Below are positions 44,089-53,427 of a DNA stretch of 64,000 nt, one piece after another. Position 1 is the first letter of the stretch. The number at the start of each line of letters is the position of its first letter. The position numbers were made by a program, and so were the translations under genes. The stretch lies in NCBI GenBank assembly GCA_047602295.1, contig JASGHP010000001.1:5890001-5954000 (forward strand). Direction: 5' to 3'. The notes below the pieces were generated by a model. The model was not told the DNA's origin and searched no databases. It worked only from the letters and a program-made list of their open reading frames with translations. This DNA is from JACMLD01 sp047602295. Its GTDB lineage: Bacteria > Bacteroidota > Bacteroidia > Chitinophagales > Chitinophagaceae.

Positions 44089-45648
44089 CTATTTGTTTGT
44101 CATCTTTACCACCGGCACAATCATTTCTTCCAGGCTTACACCGCCGTGCTGAAATGTATTGCGGTAATAATTTACATAGTAATTGTAATTATTGGGATAA
44201 CAAAGAAAGCCATCTTCCCTGGCAAAAATAAAAGATGAATTTACAGTAGGCACAGGTAATCCTCCTTCTTTAGGATCTTTAAATGCCAAAACATCTCTTG
44301 GCTCATAATTAAGATTGCGGCCATGTTTGTAGCGCAGGTTGGTAGTGGTTTGCTTATCACCAATTACTTTATTGGGCGTTTTCACCCTAACAGTACCGTG
44401 ATCTGTTGCCAGTACAATATTTATTTTCTTATCGGATATTTTCTTCAAGGCCTGGTGCAGTGGAGAGTGTTCAAACCAACTGCGGGTAAGCGAACGGTAG
44501 CTCATTTCATCACCTGCCAGCTCTTTCAATACTTCCATTTCTGTGCGTGCGTGGCTAAGCATGTCTACAAAATTGTACACAATCACATTCAAATCATTAC
44601 CCAATAGGTTATGGATATTGTTTACCAGTTCCTGTCCTGCATGGTTGTTTACAATTTTTGTATAAGACATTTTCACATTTTCTTTCTTCAATCTTTTTAA
44701 TTGACCACGCAAAAAATCTTCTTCATACAAATTTTTGCCGCCTTCCTCTTCATCATTTTTCCACTGGTTGGGAAATTGCTTTTCAATATCTAACGGCATC
44801 AGGCCAGCGAAGATGGCATTGCGTGCATACTGAGTAGCTGTAGGCAGAATGCTGTAAAATGTCTCTTCCTCTGTAACACGAAAGCTTTCTGCAAATATGG
44901 GTTGTATCGCTTTCCATTGGTCAAAACGCAGGTTATCTATCAAAATAAAAAAGGTAGGCACACCTTTTTCCATCGCCGGAAAAACTTTTTGCTGCATGAG
45001 TGTGTGACTCATTACGGGTGCTGAAGCTTTTGCTTTTGGACCCACCCAAGTCAAATAATTCTTTGAAATAAATTTGAAAAATTCTGTGTTAGCTTCCTGT
45101 TTTTGCGTTTGAAACACTTCCATCATTTCTGGGCTATCGCTCTTACCCATTTCCAGTTCCCAATACACCAGCTTTTTATAAATGTCCATCCACTCATTAT
45201 AGTCTGGATTACTATTGAGTGCCATAAATAAATTGCGAAACTGTTGCTGGTAAGCCATCGTAGTTTTTTCTGCCACCAGCCTTTTATTGTCCAGTATTTT
45301 TTTAAGGCTTAGCCATACCTGGTTAGGGTTTACAGGTTTTATCAGGTAATCGCTTATCTGGCTGCCTATGGCTTCATCCATTATATTCTCCGTCTCGTTC
45401 TTTGTAATTAAAACCACGGGTACGTGTTGGTTCACTTCTTTTATCTTGGCAATGGTTTCAAGGCCGGTAATGCCTGGCATAGATTCATCCAGCAATACCA
45501 CATCTACTAAATGATCCTTTACATAGTCAATGGCATCAAAACCATTGGTAAGCGTATGCACAGCATAGCCTTTGTTTTCTAAAAACATTTTCTGCGATTG
45601 CAGGCTTTCAATTTCATCATCTACCCAAAGTATACTTGCTAATGCCAT
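44089..45648 (-). CDS. porX: PorX-type response regulator with alkaline-phosphatase-superfamily effector domain
   Basis: 519 residues. Receiver domain: Asp10-Asp11, phosphoacceptor Asp54 in VVLLDESMPG, and Lys in LITKNETENI. A helical linker follows, then a PglZ/alkaline-phosphatase fold with 'FFILIDNLRFDQWKAIQP' (metal Asp), FYSILPTATQYARNAIFAGLMP (Thr nucleophile region) and VLATDHGTVRVKTP. In other Bacteroidota PorX controls type IX secretion with the kinase PorY and is reported to cleave cyclic or linear oligonucleotides. It links to the T9SS cargo at 23658. The partner PorY is not in the window. Single gene. Confidence 0.93.
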   Translation of the reverse strand: MALASILWVDDEIESLQSQKMFLENKGYAVHTLTNGFDAIDYVKDHLVDVVLLDESMPGITGLETIAKIKEVNQHVPVVLITKNETENIMDEAIGSQISDYLIKPVNPNQVWLSLKKILDNKRLVAEKTTMAYQQQFRNLFMALNSNPDYNEWMDIYKKLVYWELEMGKSDSPEMMEVFQTQKQEANTEFFKFISKNYLTWVGPKAKASAPVMSHTLMQQKVFPAMEKGVPTFFILIDNLRFDQWKAIQPIFAESFRVTEEETFYSILPTATQYARNAIFAGLMPLDIEKQFPNQWKNDEEEGGKNLYEEDFLRGQLKRLKKENVKMSYTKIVNNHAGQELVNNIHNLLGNDLNVIVYNFVDMLSHARTEMEVLKELAGDEMSYRSLTRSWFEHSPLHQALKKISDKKINIVLATDHGTVRVKTPNKVIGDKQTTTNLRYKHGRNLNYEPRDVLAFKDPKEGGLPVPTVNSSFIFAREDGFLCYPNNYNYYVNYYRNTFQHGGVSLEEMIVPVVKMTNK

Positions 45649-45698
45649 TTGGTGATTATTATTTTAAGTTTGCTTTTATTCTTTAAGTTACGTTTTTT

Positions 45699-45776
45699 CA
45701 AGCTACAAGTGGCAAGCTGCAAGCCTCAAGCAAAATCCGCGAATACTTATAGCTTACAGCTAACAGCTCATAGCTT
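45699..45776. repeat. inverted pair of AAGCT-type heptad arms between porX and the HD gene
   Basis: Arm 1 (45699-45732) has CAAGCTA, CAAGTGG, CAAGCTG, CAAGCCT, CAAGC. Arm 2 (45748-45776) has TATAGCT, TACAGCT, AACAGCT, CATAGCT. Spacer 15 nt. It sits between divergent genes, so it cannot be a shared 3' end. Confidence 0.75.
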
Positions 45777-45813
45777 CCCTACAAACAAATGTAATTTATC
45801 TGTTCAGCCTTTG

Positions 45814-45821
45814 TACTTTTG
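45814..45821 (+). promoter_or_regulatory. candidate -7 element for the HD-domain gene
   Basis: TACTTTTG, an exact TAnnTTTG match, 50 nt before the ATG. No good TTTG at -33. Confidence 0.35.
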
Positions 45822-45871
45822 TATGCTGCATTAGCTGCACAGCATGGCTGATTTAACAAATAAACAACAGT

Positions 45872-47089
45872 ATGGCCGCTTCCCGAAAAATTATTAACGA
45901 CCCAGTTTACGGATTTATAACCATTGATCATCCTTTGCTATTGCGGGTTATTGCACATCCTTATTATCAACGTTTGCGCCGTGTACACCAAATGGCATTT
46001 GCATCATTGGTATATCCCGGTGCTGTTCATTCAAGACTACATCATTCATTGGGTGCTTATCACCTGATGTGTTGCGCATTATCAGAATTAAAAAGCAAAG
46101 GCATTACTATTACACCAGAAGAAGAATTGGGAGCTAAGATTGCGATTCTGTTACACGATATTGGTCATGGTCCATTCTCTCATGCATTGGAATATCAACT
46201 GCTTGAAAAAGTGCATCACGAAGATCTATCCATGCTTATTATGCATCACCTGAATGCAGAACTTGATGGACAATTGGATACTGCCATACAAATTTTTACA
46301 GGCAATTACCATAAACCTTTTTTACATCAACTTATAAGCGGACAATTAGATGTAGACCGCATGGATTATTTAACCCGCGATAGTTTTTTCACGGGTGTTT
46401 CTGAAGGAGCGATTGGTTACGATCGCATCTTAAAAATGCTAAGTGTAGTGGATGGTGAATTGATGATAGAAGAAAAAGGAATCTACACCATTGAAAAATT
46501 TTTAGTAGCACGCAGACTAATGTACTGGCAAGTCTATCTCCATAAAACTGTGGTAAGTGCAGAAAAAACTGTGGTGCGCATTATTGAAAGGGCGAAAGAA
46601 TTAATAGCACAAGGCAAGCAACTACAGGCAAGCACCAGCAGCTTTGATTTTTTTCTGCAACATCGCGAAGCCAGTAATGCCATTAGTGAACATCTTGACA
46701 AGTTTTGCATGATGGACGATTACGATGTATTTAGCACCATCAAAAACTGGATGTCTTATCCCGATACTATTTTATCACTCTTGTGCCAAAGCCTTGTCAA
46801 CAGGCATTTATTAAAAGTTAAATTCCAGGCAGAACCTTTCAATGCCAATGATATACAAAAGCTAAGGAACGATCTTTGCAAACAATTATCCATTACACCG
46901 GAAGAAGCAAAGTATCTTGTTTTTACTGGTGAGGCCAGCAATACCACATACAATCCTGCCGAAGAGCACATCAATATTTTGTTTAAAGATGGCAGCATAA
47001 AAGACATTTCAAAAGTTGACAATGCTTTAATACAACACAATCTCTCCATCCCTATGAAAAAATTTTATATTTGCTATTACAAGCCATAA
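45872..47089 (+). CDS. HD-domain phosphohydrolase (dNTPase/SAMHD1-like)
   Basis: 405 residues. Metal ligands: His in RLHHSLGAYHLM (first His), the HD pair in LLHDIGHGPFSHALE, and a downstream Asp in LDVDRMDYLTRDS. The order and the SGQLDVDRMDYL segment match the YdhJ/SAMHD1-like dNTP triphosphohydrolase branch of the HD superfamily. The substrate is inferred. It lies 52 nt before lpxD on the same strand, an arrangement that suggests co-transcription although the functions differ. Confidence 0.85.
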   Translation: MAASRKIINDPVYGFITIDHPLLLRVIAHPYYQRLRRVHQMAFASLVYPGAVHSRLHHSLGAYHLMCCALSELKSKGITITPEEELGAKIAILLHDIGHGPFSHALEYQLLEKVHHEDLSMLIMHHLNAELDGQLDTAIQIFTGNYHKPFLHQLISGQLDVDRMDYLTRDSFFTGVSEGAIGYDRILKMLSVVDGELMIEEKGIYTIEKFLVARRLMYWQVYLHKTVVSAEKTVVRIIERAKELIAQGKQLQASTSSFDFFLQHREASNAISEHLDKFCMMDDYDVFSTIKNWMSYPDTILSLLCQSLVNRHLLKVKFQAEPFNANDIQKLRNDLCKQLSITPEEAKYLVFTGEASNTTYNPAEEHINILFKDGSIKDISKVDNALIQHNLSIPMKKFYICYYKP

Positions 47090-47115
47090 ACTAATAGCTG
47101 GTAGCTGTTAATTAT
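47088..47115. repeat. short single heptad arm before lpxD
   Basis: AAACTAA, TAGCTGG, TAGCTGT, TAATTAT. Overlaps the stop codon of the HD gene. Only two clear units, so weak on its own; counted because it has the AGCT type seen at three other loci. Confidence 0.35.
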
Positions 47116-47141
47116 AACAAACTTTCAATTTATAATATTAT

Positions 47142-48188
47142 ATGACTTTTTCAGCCGCACAAATAGCAATGCTCATTAACGGTAAAACAGAAGGTGATGC
47201 CAATGCTCAGGTGGCTTCCTTTGGAAAAATTGAAGAAGCAACTTCTGGTCAACTGGCATTTCTGGCCAATCCTAAATACGAAGAACATTTATATACTACA
47301 GGTGCAACAGTGATTATCGTAAATGAAACACAAGAGCTGAAGCAACCAATAAAAGCTACACTTATACGCGTGCCTGATGCATATACTGCATTTGCCACTT
47401 TGCTAACAAAATACCAGGAAATGGTAACCCAGCAAATGACAGGCATACAAGAACCCAATTATATTTCCAAGACTGCGAAAATGGGCGACAATGTTTTTGT
47501 TGCAGCGCTTTCATACATCAGCGACAATGTAGAAATTGGAAACAACGTAAAAATATTTCCGCACGTTTTTTTGGGCAATAATGTAAAGGTGGGAGACAAT
47601 ACTATTATTCATCCCGGTGTAAAAATTTACCATGATTGTGTATTAGGTAAAAACATAACTGTACATGCAGGAACTGTCATTGGCAGTGATGGATTTGGTT
47701 TTGCGCCGCAACCAGATGGCAGCTTTAAAAAAGTACCTCAAATTGGCAATGTAGTTGTTGAAGACAATGTAGAAATAGGTGCCAACGCAACCATAGACCG
47801 TGCCACCATGGGCTCTACACTTATTAAAAAAGGCGCCAAGCTTGACAATCTAATACAGATAGCACATAACGTAGAGGTTGGTTACAGCAGTGTAATTGCT
47901 GCACAAGCGGGTGTAAGTGGCAGTACCAAAATTGGCAACGGTGTAATGATTGGCGGACAGGCCGGTATTGTAGGCCATATCACCATTGCAGATGGAAGCA
48001 AAATTAATGCGCAAAGTGGCGTAAGCAAATCCATTAAAACAAAAGACAGTGCTGTTACAGGTTCCCCGGCATTTGATTATACGGCCGCATTGCGCAGCCA
48101 GGTGGTAAGCCGCAACCTGCCAGACCTTGAAAAAAGAATAAAAGAACTGGAAGCTTTGGTAAAGCAGTTGATGGCAGAGAAGGTTTAA
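47142..48188 (+). CDS. lpxD: UDP-3-O-acylglucosamine N-acyltransferase
   Basis: 348 residues. The N-terminal uridine-binding domain (LAFLANPKYEEHLY) is followed by a left-handed beta-helix of hexapeptide repeats (VKIFPHVFLGNNVKVGDNTI). The catalytic His is in IQIAHNVEVGYSS and the adjacent GSDGFGF loop binds the acyl-phosphopantetheine. A C-terminal helix (RNLPDLEKRIKELEALVKQL) ends the trimer. It adds the second acyl chain in lipid A synthesis. lpxC/fabZ and lpxA are encoded 3-5 kb downstream. Confidence 0.95.
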   Translation: MTFSAAQIAMLINGKTEGDANAQVASFGKIEEATSGQLAFLANPKYEEHLYTTGATVIIVNETQELKQPIKATLIRVPDAYTAFATLLTKYQEMVTQQMTGIQEPNYISKTAKMGDNVFVAALSYISDNVEIGNNVKIFPHVFLGNNVKVGDNTIIHPGVKIYHDCVLGKNITVHAGTVIGSDGFGFAPQPDGSFKKVPQIGNVVVEDNVEIGANATIDRATMGSTLIKKGAKLDNLIQIAHNVEVGYSSVIAAQAGVSGSTKIGNGVMIGGQAGIVGHITIADGSKINAQSGVSKSIKTKDSAVTGSPAFDYTAALRSQVVSRNLPDLEKRIKELEALVKQLMAEKV

Positions 48189-48257
48189 GAACACAAAACC
48201 AACAAAGTTTGCAGCGCTTCTATGTTGCCCGGCAAACCTTATTGATTTAATACAGCT

Positions 48258-49439
48258 CTAACACAGATTCTCCAAATACTTATAACCACTGCCGGTATTC
48301 AGTAATACAATTTTGTCTGCGCTGTTTATCACTTTCATGCGGCGCAAATGCAGCAACGCTTTCCAAACAGCAGCACCTTCAGGAGCTACTAATATCCCCT
48401 CTGTGCGTGCCAGTTCTTTTACTCCTTGCACAATCTCTTCTTCACTTACTGCATAAGCCATACCGCCACTTTCCTGCAATACTTCTTGCATCATATCCAT
48501 TCCAAAAGGATAAGGAACTGCCAGGCCATTGGCTAATGTAGGCTGAGGAGTAAAACCTTCTTTCCATCCATCATTATTATAAAAGGCTCTTACCACCGGC
48601 GCACATTGCTGACTTTGCACTGCAATCATTTTTGGCAAACGGGCTTCTGTTATCCAACCCATCGCAATCATTTCTTTAAATGCTTTCCAAATGCCAATAA
48701 GACCGGTACCACCGCCAGTTGGATATATAATTACATCGGGCAATTGCCAGTTTAATTGTTCTGCAATTTCATACCCCATGGTTTTCTTTCCTTCTAAACG
48801 ATAAGGCTCTTTCAACGTAGATACATCATAGTATTTGCCATCCTGATTTAATGCAGCTACTTTTTTTGCACAATCATTAATAAGTCCGTCAATCAATATT
48901 AATTCTGCGCCGTACATCTCACATTCCTGTTTAAAAATATCAGGAGTATGACGCGGCATTACCACCGTACTGTGCATGCCTGCACGTGCACAATAAGCAG
49001 CCATTGCACCACCTGCATTGCCTGCTGTGGGCACTATGCAATTTTCTACACCCAATTCTTTTGCTTTTGAAATAGCAGCACTTAATCCTCTTGCCTTAAA
49101 AGAACCTGTAGGATTAAACGATTCATCTTTCATAAGAATATCTGAAAAGCCGTGCAATGCTGCAGATTTATCGAGTGAAAGCATAGGGGTCATCCCTTCG
49201 CCCAGGGAAACAATGTTCTTGCGTTCCAGCACAGGCATCATTTCAAAATAACGCCACATGTTGTTCTCTCTAAATACCAAATCTTCTTTATAAAAGCCGG
49301 CAGGATAATCATATTTAACTACCAATGGCTGATTGCAACAGGTAGCATAGGACTGAACGTTTGTAACAGGATAAGCGTTTTTGCAACGGGCACATTCCAA
49401 GTAAGCCGCGTAAGAATAGATTTCAGGAATTGCTATCAT
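48258..49439 (-). CDS. thrC: threonine synthase
   Basis: 393 residues. An N-terminal Cys cluster (CARCKNAYPV ... CCNQ) may bind zinc. The PLP-enzyme fold type II has the lysine in NPTGSFKARG, PTAGNAGGAMAAYCARAG, the phosphate-binding TGGGTGLIG loop and C-terminal LLNTGSG. It converts O-phosphohomoserine to threonine. The Cys-containing start is of the archaeal/Bacteroidota-type threonine synthase. Convergent with lpxD and monocistronic. No thr operon genes adjoin. Confidence 0.9.
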   Translation of the reverse strand: MIAIPEIYSYAAYLECARCKNAYPVTNVQSYATCCNQPLVVKYDYPAGFYKEDLVFRENNMWRYFEMMPVLERKNIVSLGEGMTPMLSLDKSAALHGFSDILMKDESFNPTGSFKARGLSAAISKAKELGVENCIVPTAGNAGGAMAAYCARAGMHSTVVMPRHTPDIFKQECEMYGAELILIDGLINDCAKKVAALNQDGKYYDVSTLKEPYRLEGKKTMGYEIAEQLNWQLPDVIIYPTGGGTGLIGIWKAFKEMIAMGWITEARLPKMIAVQSQQCAPVVRAFYNNDGWKEGFTPQPTLANGLAVPYPFGMDMMQEVLQESGGMAYAVSEEEIVQGVKELARTEGILVAPEGAAVWKALLHLRRMKVINSADKIVLLNTGSGYKYLENLC

Positions 49440-49496
49440 GCCCCGAAATTACAATGGCAGCTATAACCAAAATAATAGTAAAGAATTATGGGCGAT

Positions 49497-49672
49497 AACT
49501 ATAAGTTATAAGTTGTAAGTGTTAAGTTTTAAGTTCTTCTTTGCGGAAAGTCTTATTTATACTAAAAGCCCTCTTTCTAAAGATATTGGACTCTTCATAA
49601 AACGGATTGATTTTTTCTATGCCTGAACTTTTTTAATAAGAACATAACACCTAACACTTAAAACTTAACATA
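49497..49672. repeat. inverted pair of AAGT-type heptad arms between thrC and the LysR gene
   Basis: Arm 1 (49497-49535): AACTATA, AGTTATA, AGTTGTA, AGTGTTA, AGTTTTA. Arm 2 (49641-49672): AACATAA, CACCTAA, CACTTAA, AACTTAA, CATA. The spacer is 105 nt without ORF. Arm 2 ends 7 nt from the LysR gene's stop codon. Confidence 0.75.
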
Positions 49673-49678
49673 TATCTC

Positions 49679-50581
49679 TCAACGGATATAGTGCATCTTA
49701 GCAAACTTTATAAAAGCTTTGTTGAGGCCATCGTTTTCTGCGCCTTGTCTTTGAATAAAATAAAAATCGCGGATGATATGGAGTTGATCAATTTTTACTG
49801 CTACCAGTTCTCCATCTCTTAATTCTTTCAAGAGAGAACGGCGAGGTAGAAATCCAAGACAATTGTCTTCCTTCAAAAAATTTTTTAGCGCCTCTGTACC
49901 AGCAAGTCTTATACCCACGTTCAGTTCTGCAGGTTTTATACCATGCTTTTGCAAACTGCTTTTTAATGCTGCTAATGTTCCGGAACCTTGCTCACGCAAT
50001 GCAATGGGCAAATGCCGGAGATCTGCCACACTAAGGCTTGTTTTTTTAGCAATGGGGCTTTTAGCAGAACAAACTGCTATCACTTCATCGGTCATAAAAT
50101 GCTGATAGTTGATAGCGCTGATTTTTTTATTGCCTTCCACAATACCTACATCAATATCATTGTTAAGCAATGCCTGTGTAATGGTATCTGTATTGCGATT
50201 GAGCAAACTGATTTTTACATCCGGGTATTTCTGGTGAAACTCCGATAATACTTTTGGTATGATATAAAGTGCCACCGTGGTGCTGGCGCCTAATTTTAAC
50301 TGGCCTTTTGCTTTTAGCTGGCTTTGCACCGTGCTTATTTCAAACTCAAGTTGCTTTTGTATGTTTTTTGCCTGCAACAAACGTTCGTGCAATATTTTTC
50401 CAGTGGCAGTTAAAACAATAGAATTACCCTTGCGTTCAAACAAAGTTGTTTTATAGTTGTCTTCTAAAGCCTTTATGTGTTTACTAATGGCAGGTTGACT
50501 GATGAACAAAACCTCACTGGCCCTTGAAAAACTAAGGTGATTGGCAACTTCAATAAATACATCGTGACGAACAGAAAGCAT
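49679..50581 (-). CDS. LysR-family transcriptional regulator
   Basis: 300 residues. The N-terminal winged helix contains FIEVANHLSFSRASEVLFISQPAISKHIKAL (helix-turn-helix, residues ~9-50; split for length). The substrate-binding domain starts at about residue 90 with LKLGASTTVALYIIPKVL. The effector is unknown; the fold resembles CysB/CbbR-like sensors of small anions or metabolites. It points away from lpxC, which is divergent 275 nt away, so control of lpxC is possible but not indicated. Confidence 0.9.
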   Translation of the reverse strand: MLSVRHDVFIEVANHLSFSRASEVLFISQPAISKHIKALEDNYKTTLFERKGNSIVLTATGKILHERLLQAKNIQKQLEFEISTVQSQLKAKGQLKLGASTTVALYIIPKVLSEFHQKYPDVKISLLNRNTDTITQALLNNDIDVGIVEGNKKISAINYQHFMTDEVIAVCSAKSPIAKKTSLSVADLRHLPIALREQGSGTLAALKSSLQKHGIKPAELNVGIRLAGTEALKNFLKEDNCLGFLPRRSLLKELRDGELVAVKIDQLHIIRDFYFIQRQGAENDGLNKAFIKFAKMHYIR

Positions 50582-50612
50582 GATTCCAAAGCTACGGCGC
50601 TACGCTTGTATG

Positions 50613-50784
50613 GAACGCAGATTATTATGATTTTTAAGATGGATCATGATTTTGGATAAAGCTGTTAACTCTTCGATATAAACTATTAGCTTATGAATCA
50701 AAATGCCCTATTTATCAACAGATCAAAAGAGCAACTAGTTAATTAAAATCCTTGTAATCATAAAAATCATGATAATCTGCGTTC
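50613..50784. repeat. 27-bp inverted repeat with 9-nt internal period, upstream of lpxC
   Basis: Left arm 50613-50639 (GAACGCAGATTATTATGA plus TTTTTAAGA) and right arm 50758-50784 are reverse complements with two mismatches, 118 nt apart. Within each arm, units of about 9 nt (GATTATTAT, GATTTTTAA, GATGGATCA) repeat. A third copy of the inner 21 nt is at 40019-40039. The right arm covers the -33 region of the candidate lpxC promoter. Confidence 0.8.
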
Positions 50785-50789
50785 TATCT

Positions 50790-50797
50790 TATCTTTG
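50790..50797 (+). promoter_or_regulatory. candidate -7 element of lpxC/fabZ
   Basis: TATCTTTG matches TAnnTTTG exactly, 60 nt before the start codon, six nt after the right arm of the inverted repeat. No TTTG at the -33 spacing. Confidence 0.45.
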
Positions 50798-50856
50798 CGC
50801 CAATTTTTATTTGCAAGGCACCGTGCAAGAAAACTATTAAAATCTATTTTTTATTC

Positions 50857-52263
50857 ATGGATTCACATTTCAATCCCGATAAGCAGCATACACTAGGCTC
50901 GGCAGTAAGCATTTCAGGTACAGGGCTTCATACAGGCATCAATGCAGACATGACCTTAAAACCGGCAAACCCCGGGTTTGGCTTTCAGTTTCAACGTATT
51001 GATATGCCCGGCAGACCTATTATAAAGGCTGATTGCGATTTGGTGACTGATGTTTCCCGCGGTACAACCCTGGAAGATAACGGTGCCAAAATAAGCACGG
51101 TTGAGCATGTACTGGCAGCGTTGGTAGGCATGGGGGTTGATAATTGCCTGATAGAAATTAACGGACCTGAGATGCCCATTATAGATGGCAGCTCTGCACC
51201 TTTTGTAGAAATTATAGAAGATGCAGGTGTTGTAGAACAGGATGCTGCAAAAGCCTGGTACACCATAGACACAAACATTACCCATTACGATGAAGTAAAG
51301 CGGGTGGAAATGGTGCTGATGCCCGCTATGGATTATAAAATAACCACACTGATAGATTTTAACAGTCCCGTTTTAGGCACGCAACACGCAGGCCTTAAAA
51401 CCATGTCTGAGTTTAAAACAGAGATTGCGCCCTGCCGTACTTTTTGTTTTCTGCACGAGCTGGAATTATTGCTTGAACATAACCTGATTAAGGGTGGCAA
51501 TATCAACAACGCCATTGTGGTAGTAGACAAACCAGTGACTGAAGAAGAAATGGCCAGGCTGGCTAAAGCTTTTGGCCGAGATAAAATTGAAGTAAAAAGT
51601 GGTGGCTACCTAAACAACCTGGAGCTGCGTTATCCAAATGAGCCTGCCCGTCACAAACTATTGGATGTAATTGGCGACCTGGCATTAATTGGATACCCGA
51701 TTAAAGGACATGTGATGGCGCATCGCCCGGGCCATTCTACCAATGTAGATTTTGCGAAAAAGATAAAGCAGTACATTAAGAAGAATAAGCACACTAAGGA
51801 TATACCTGTATATGATCCTAATCAGCCACCGCTTTACAACTCTCAGCAGATAGAAAAAAAACTGCCTCACCGTTATCCGTTTTTATTGGTTGATAAAATT
51901 ATCGAGCTAACCGATAAATACATTGTGGGCATAAAAAATGTTACCATGAATGAACAGCATTTTGTGGGGCATTTTCCCGGCAACCCTGTAATGCCCGGTG
52001 TTTTGCAGGTAGAAGCATTGGCACAAACAGGTGGCATACTTTGCATAAATGCTATGCCGCCCGGAGATTATGATACTTATTTTCTAAAGATTGACAATTG
52101 CAAATTCAAGCAGAAAGTTGTGCCGGGAGATACCATGATTTTAAAGATGGAACTGATTTCTCCTGTAAGAAGGGGCATCTGCGAAATGCATGGCACTGTT
52201 TATATTGGCAACAAAATTGCCACTGAAGCAGACCTGGTGGCCCAACTGGTAAAACGCGGATAG
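50857..52263 (+). CDS. lpxC/fabZ: fused UDP-3-O-acyl-GlcNAc deacetylase / 3-hydroxyacyl-ACP dehydratase
   Basis: 468 residues, two enzymes in one chain. LpxC part (1-~315): zinc ligands in STVEHVLAAL and HKLLDVIGDL, catalytic His in GHVMAHRPGHSTN. FabZ part (~325-468): LPHRYPFLLVDKI, then the hot-dog active site GHFPGNPVMPGVLQVEALAQ with catalytic His and Glu. LpxC commits to lipid A synthesis and FabZ dehydrates hydroxyacyl-ACP for fatty acids, two pathways that compete for the same acyl-ACP. The fusion is a known Bacteroidota arrangement. Confidence 0.97.
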   Translation: MDSHFNPDKQHTLGSAVSISGTGLHTGINADMTLKPANPGFGFQFQRIDMPGRPIIKADCDLVTDVSRGTTLEDNGAKISTVEHVLAALVGMGVDNCLIEINGPEMPIIDGSSAPFVEIIEDAGVVEQDAAKAWYTIDTNITHYDEVKRVEMVLMPAMDYKITTLIDFNSPVLGTQHAGLKTMSEFKTEIAPCRTFCFLHELELLLEHNLIKGGNINNAIVVVDKPVTEEEMARLAKAFGRDKIEVKSGGYLNNLELRYPNEPARHKLLDVIGDLALIGYPIKGHVMAHRPGHSTNVDFAKKIKQYIKKNKHTKDIPVYDPNQPPLYNSQQIEKKLPHRYPFLLVDKIIELTDKYIVGIKNVTMNEQHFVGHFPGNPVMPGVLQVEALAQTGGILCINAMPPGDYDTYFLKIDNCKFKQKVVPGDTMILKMELISPVRRGICEMHGTVYIGNKIATEADLVAQLVKRG

Positions 52264-52350
52264 ATTATTTGGGGATTTTGGGATTGCCGGATTTCGAGAT
52301 TTGCATAGATGCAACAAGAAATCACAGAATCTCAAAATACCATAATCAGC
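52263..52350. repeat. inverted pair of octad arms between lpxC/fabZ and lpxA
   Basis: Arm 1 (52263-52304) in 8-mers: GATTATTT, GGGGATTT, TGGGATTG, CCGGATTT, CGAGATTT. Arm 2 (52314-52350): CAAGAAAT, CACAGAAT, CTCAAAAT, ACCATAAT, CAGCAATA. Spacer about 10 nt. Arm 1 begins at the stop codon of lpxC/fabZ. Confidence 0.75.
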
Positions 52351-52446
52351 AATAATAGATAGGCTTAACAATTATTAAACAAAAACGACCTATACCTTAG
52401 ACAACAGAAATACGTAAAGAACGTTACTAACATGCGTTAATTATTG

Positions 52447-52479
52447 TTTTAGCTGCTTTCGTGCTTTTTAATACTTTTG
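52447..52479 (+). promoter_or_regulatory. candidate promoter of lpxA
   Basis: TTTT at 52447 (near TTTG), 21 nt, then TACTTTTG (exact TAnnTTTG) at 52472. The leader to the lpxA ATG would be about 135 nt and contains a small hairpin (TTCAAT-CATTT-ATTGAA, about 52506-52531). The remaining intergenic sequence shows nothing else. Confidence 0.45.
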
Positions 52480-52620
52480 CATATTAAGTGGGCTTAATTT
52501 TCAAATTCAATCATTTAATTGAAACCCAGTCAACAAACAGATCGTGCTAATAAGCTAAGCCCAGTTGGGAGCGATGAATCTATTGCTTCCAATAAACCAA
52601 TTCTTAAGAATTTAAACACA

Positions 52621-53427
52621 ATGATTCACCCCCACACTTACGTGCATCCCAATGCAAAGCTGGCTACTAATGTAAAAATCGATCCTTTCACTGTTATTCA
52701 TCAAAATGTAGAAATTGGTGAAGGCACCTGGATTGGTAGCAATGTAACCATAATGGACGGGGCAAGAATTGGTAAAAACTGCCGCATATTTCCTGGCGCT
52801 GTAATAGCAGCAGATCCGCAAGATTTAAAGTTTGGAGGTGAAAGTACCATGGTTGAAATTGGAGACAATACAACCATTCGTGAATTCGTAACCGTACACC
52901 GCGGCACCAAAGACAGGTGGACAACCAAGGTTGGTAATAACTGTTTGATAATGGCATACAGCCATATTGCACATGATTGCATTATTGGCAACAATTGCAT
53001 CATGAGCAACAATACACAGGTTGCCGGCCACGTAATTATGGGCGATTGGGCTATTCTGGGTGGCATGTGTGCTGTGCACCAGTTTGTGCAGATAGGTCAG
53101 CATTCATTTGTAAGCGGCGGTTCATTGGTAGGAAAAGATGTTCCTCCTTATATAAAAGCAGGCCGTGTTCCTTTAAGCTACGCAGGCGTAAATTCTGTTG
53201 GTTTGAAACGCCGTGGCTTTACCGTAGATAAGATCAATCACATTCTTGAAATATACCGCATCATCTACAACAAAGGCATGAACACCAGCCAGGCATTGGA
53301 ATACCTGGAAGAAGAATTTGCCGCTTCTGACGAACGTGATGAAATCGTAACTTTTATACGTGAAAGCAACCGCGGCATCATCAAACGTTATACAAAAGGC
53401 AATACCGATGACGATATCGCTATCTGA
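52621..53427 (+). CDS. lpxA: acyl-ACP--UDP-N-acetylglucosamine O-acyltransferase
   Basis: 268 residues from the ATG at 52621 (MIHPHTYVHPNAKL); the open frame extends 34 codons upstream without family similarity. Left-handed beta-helix hexapeptides run to about residue 190 (VEIGEGTWIGSNVTIMDG). The catalytic His is in LIMAYSHIAHDC and the ruler region in GGMCAVHQFVQIGQHSFVSGGS; the C-terminal helical domain follows. First step of lipid A synthesis. Its last 20 nt overlap the start of the ABC ATPase gene, so the two are coupled. Confidence 0.96.
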   Translation: MIHPHTYVHPNAKLATNVKIDPFTVIHQNVEIGEGTWIGSNVTIMDGARIGKNCRIFPGAVIAADPQDLKFGGESTMVEIGDNTTIREFVTVHRGTKDRWTTKVGNNCLIMAYSHIAHDCIIGNNCIMSNNTQVAGHVIMGDWAILGGMCAVHQFVQIGQHSFVSGGSLVGKDVPPYIKAGRVPLSYAGVNSVGLKRRGFTVDKINHILEIYRIIYNKGMNTSQALEYLEEEFAASDERDEIVTFIRESNRGIIKRYTKGNTDDDIAI

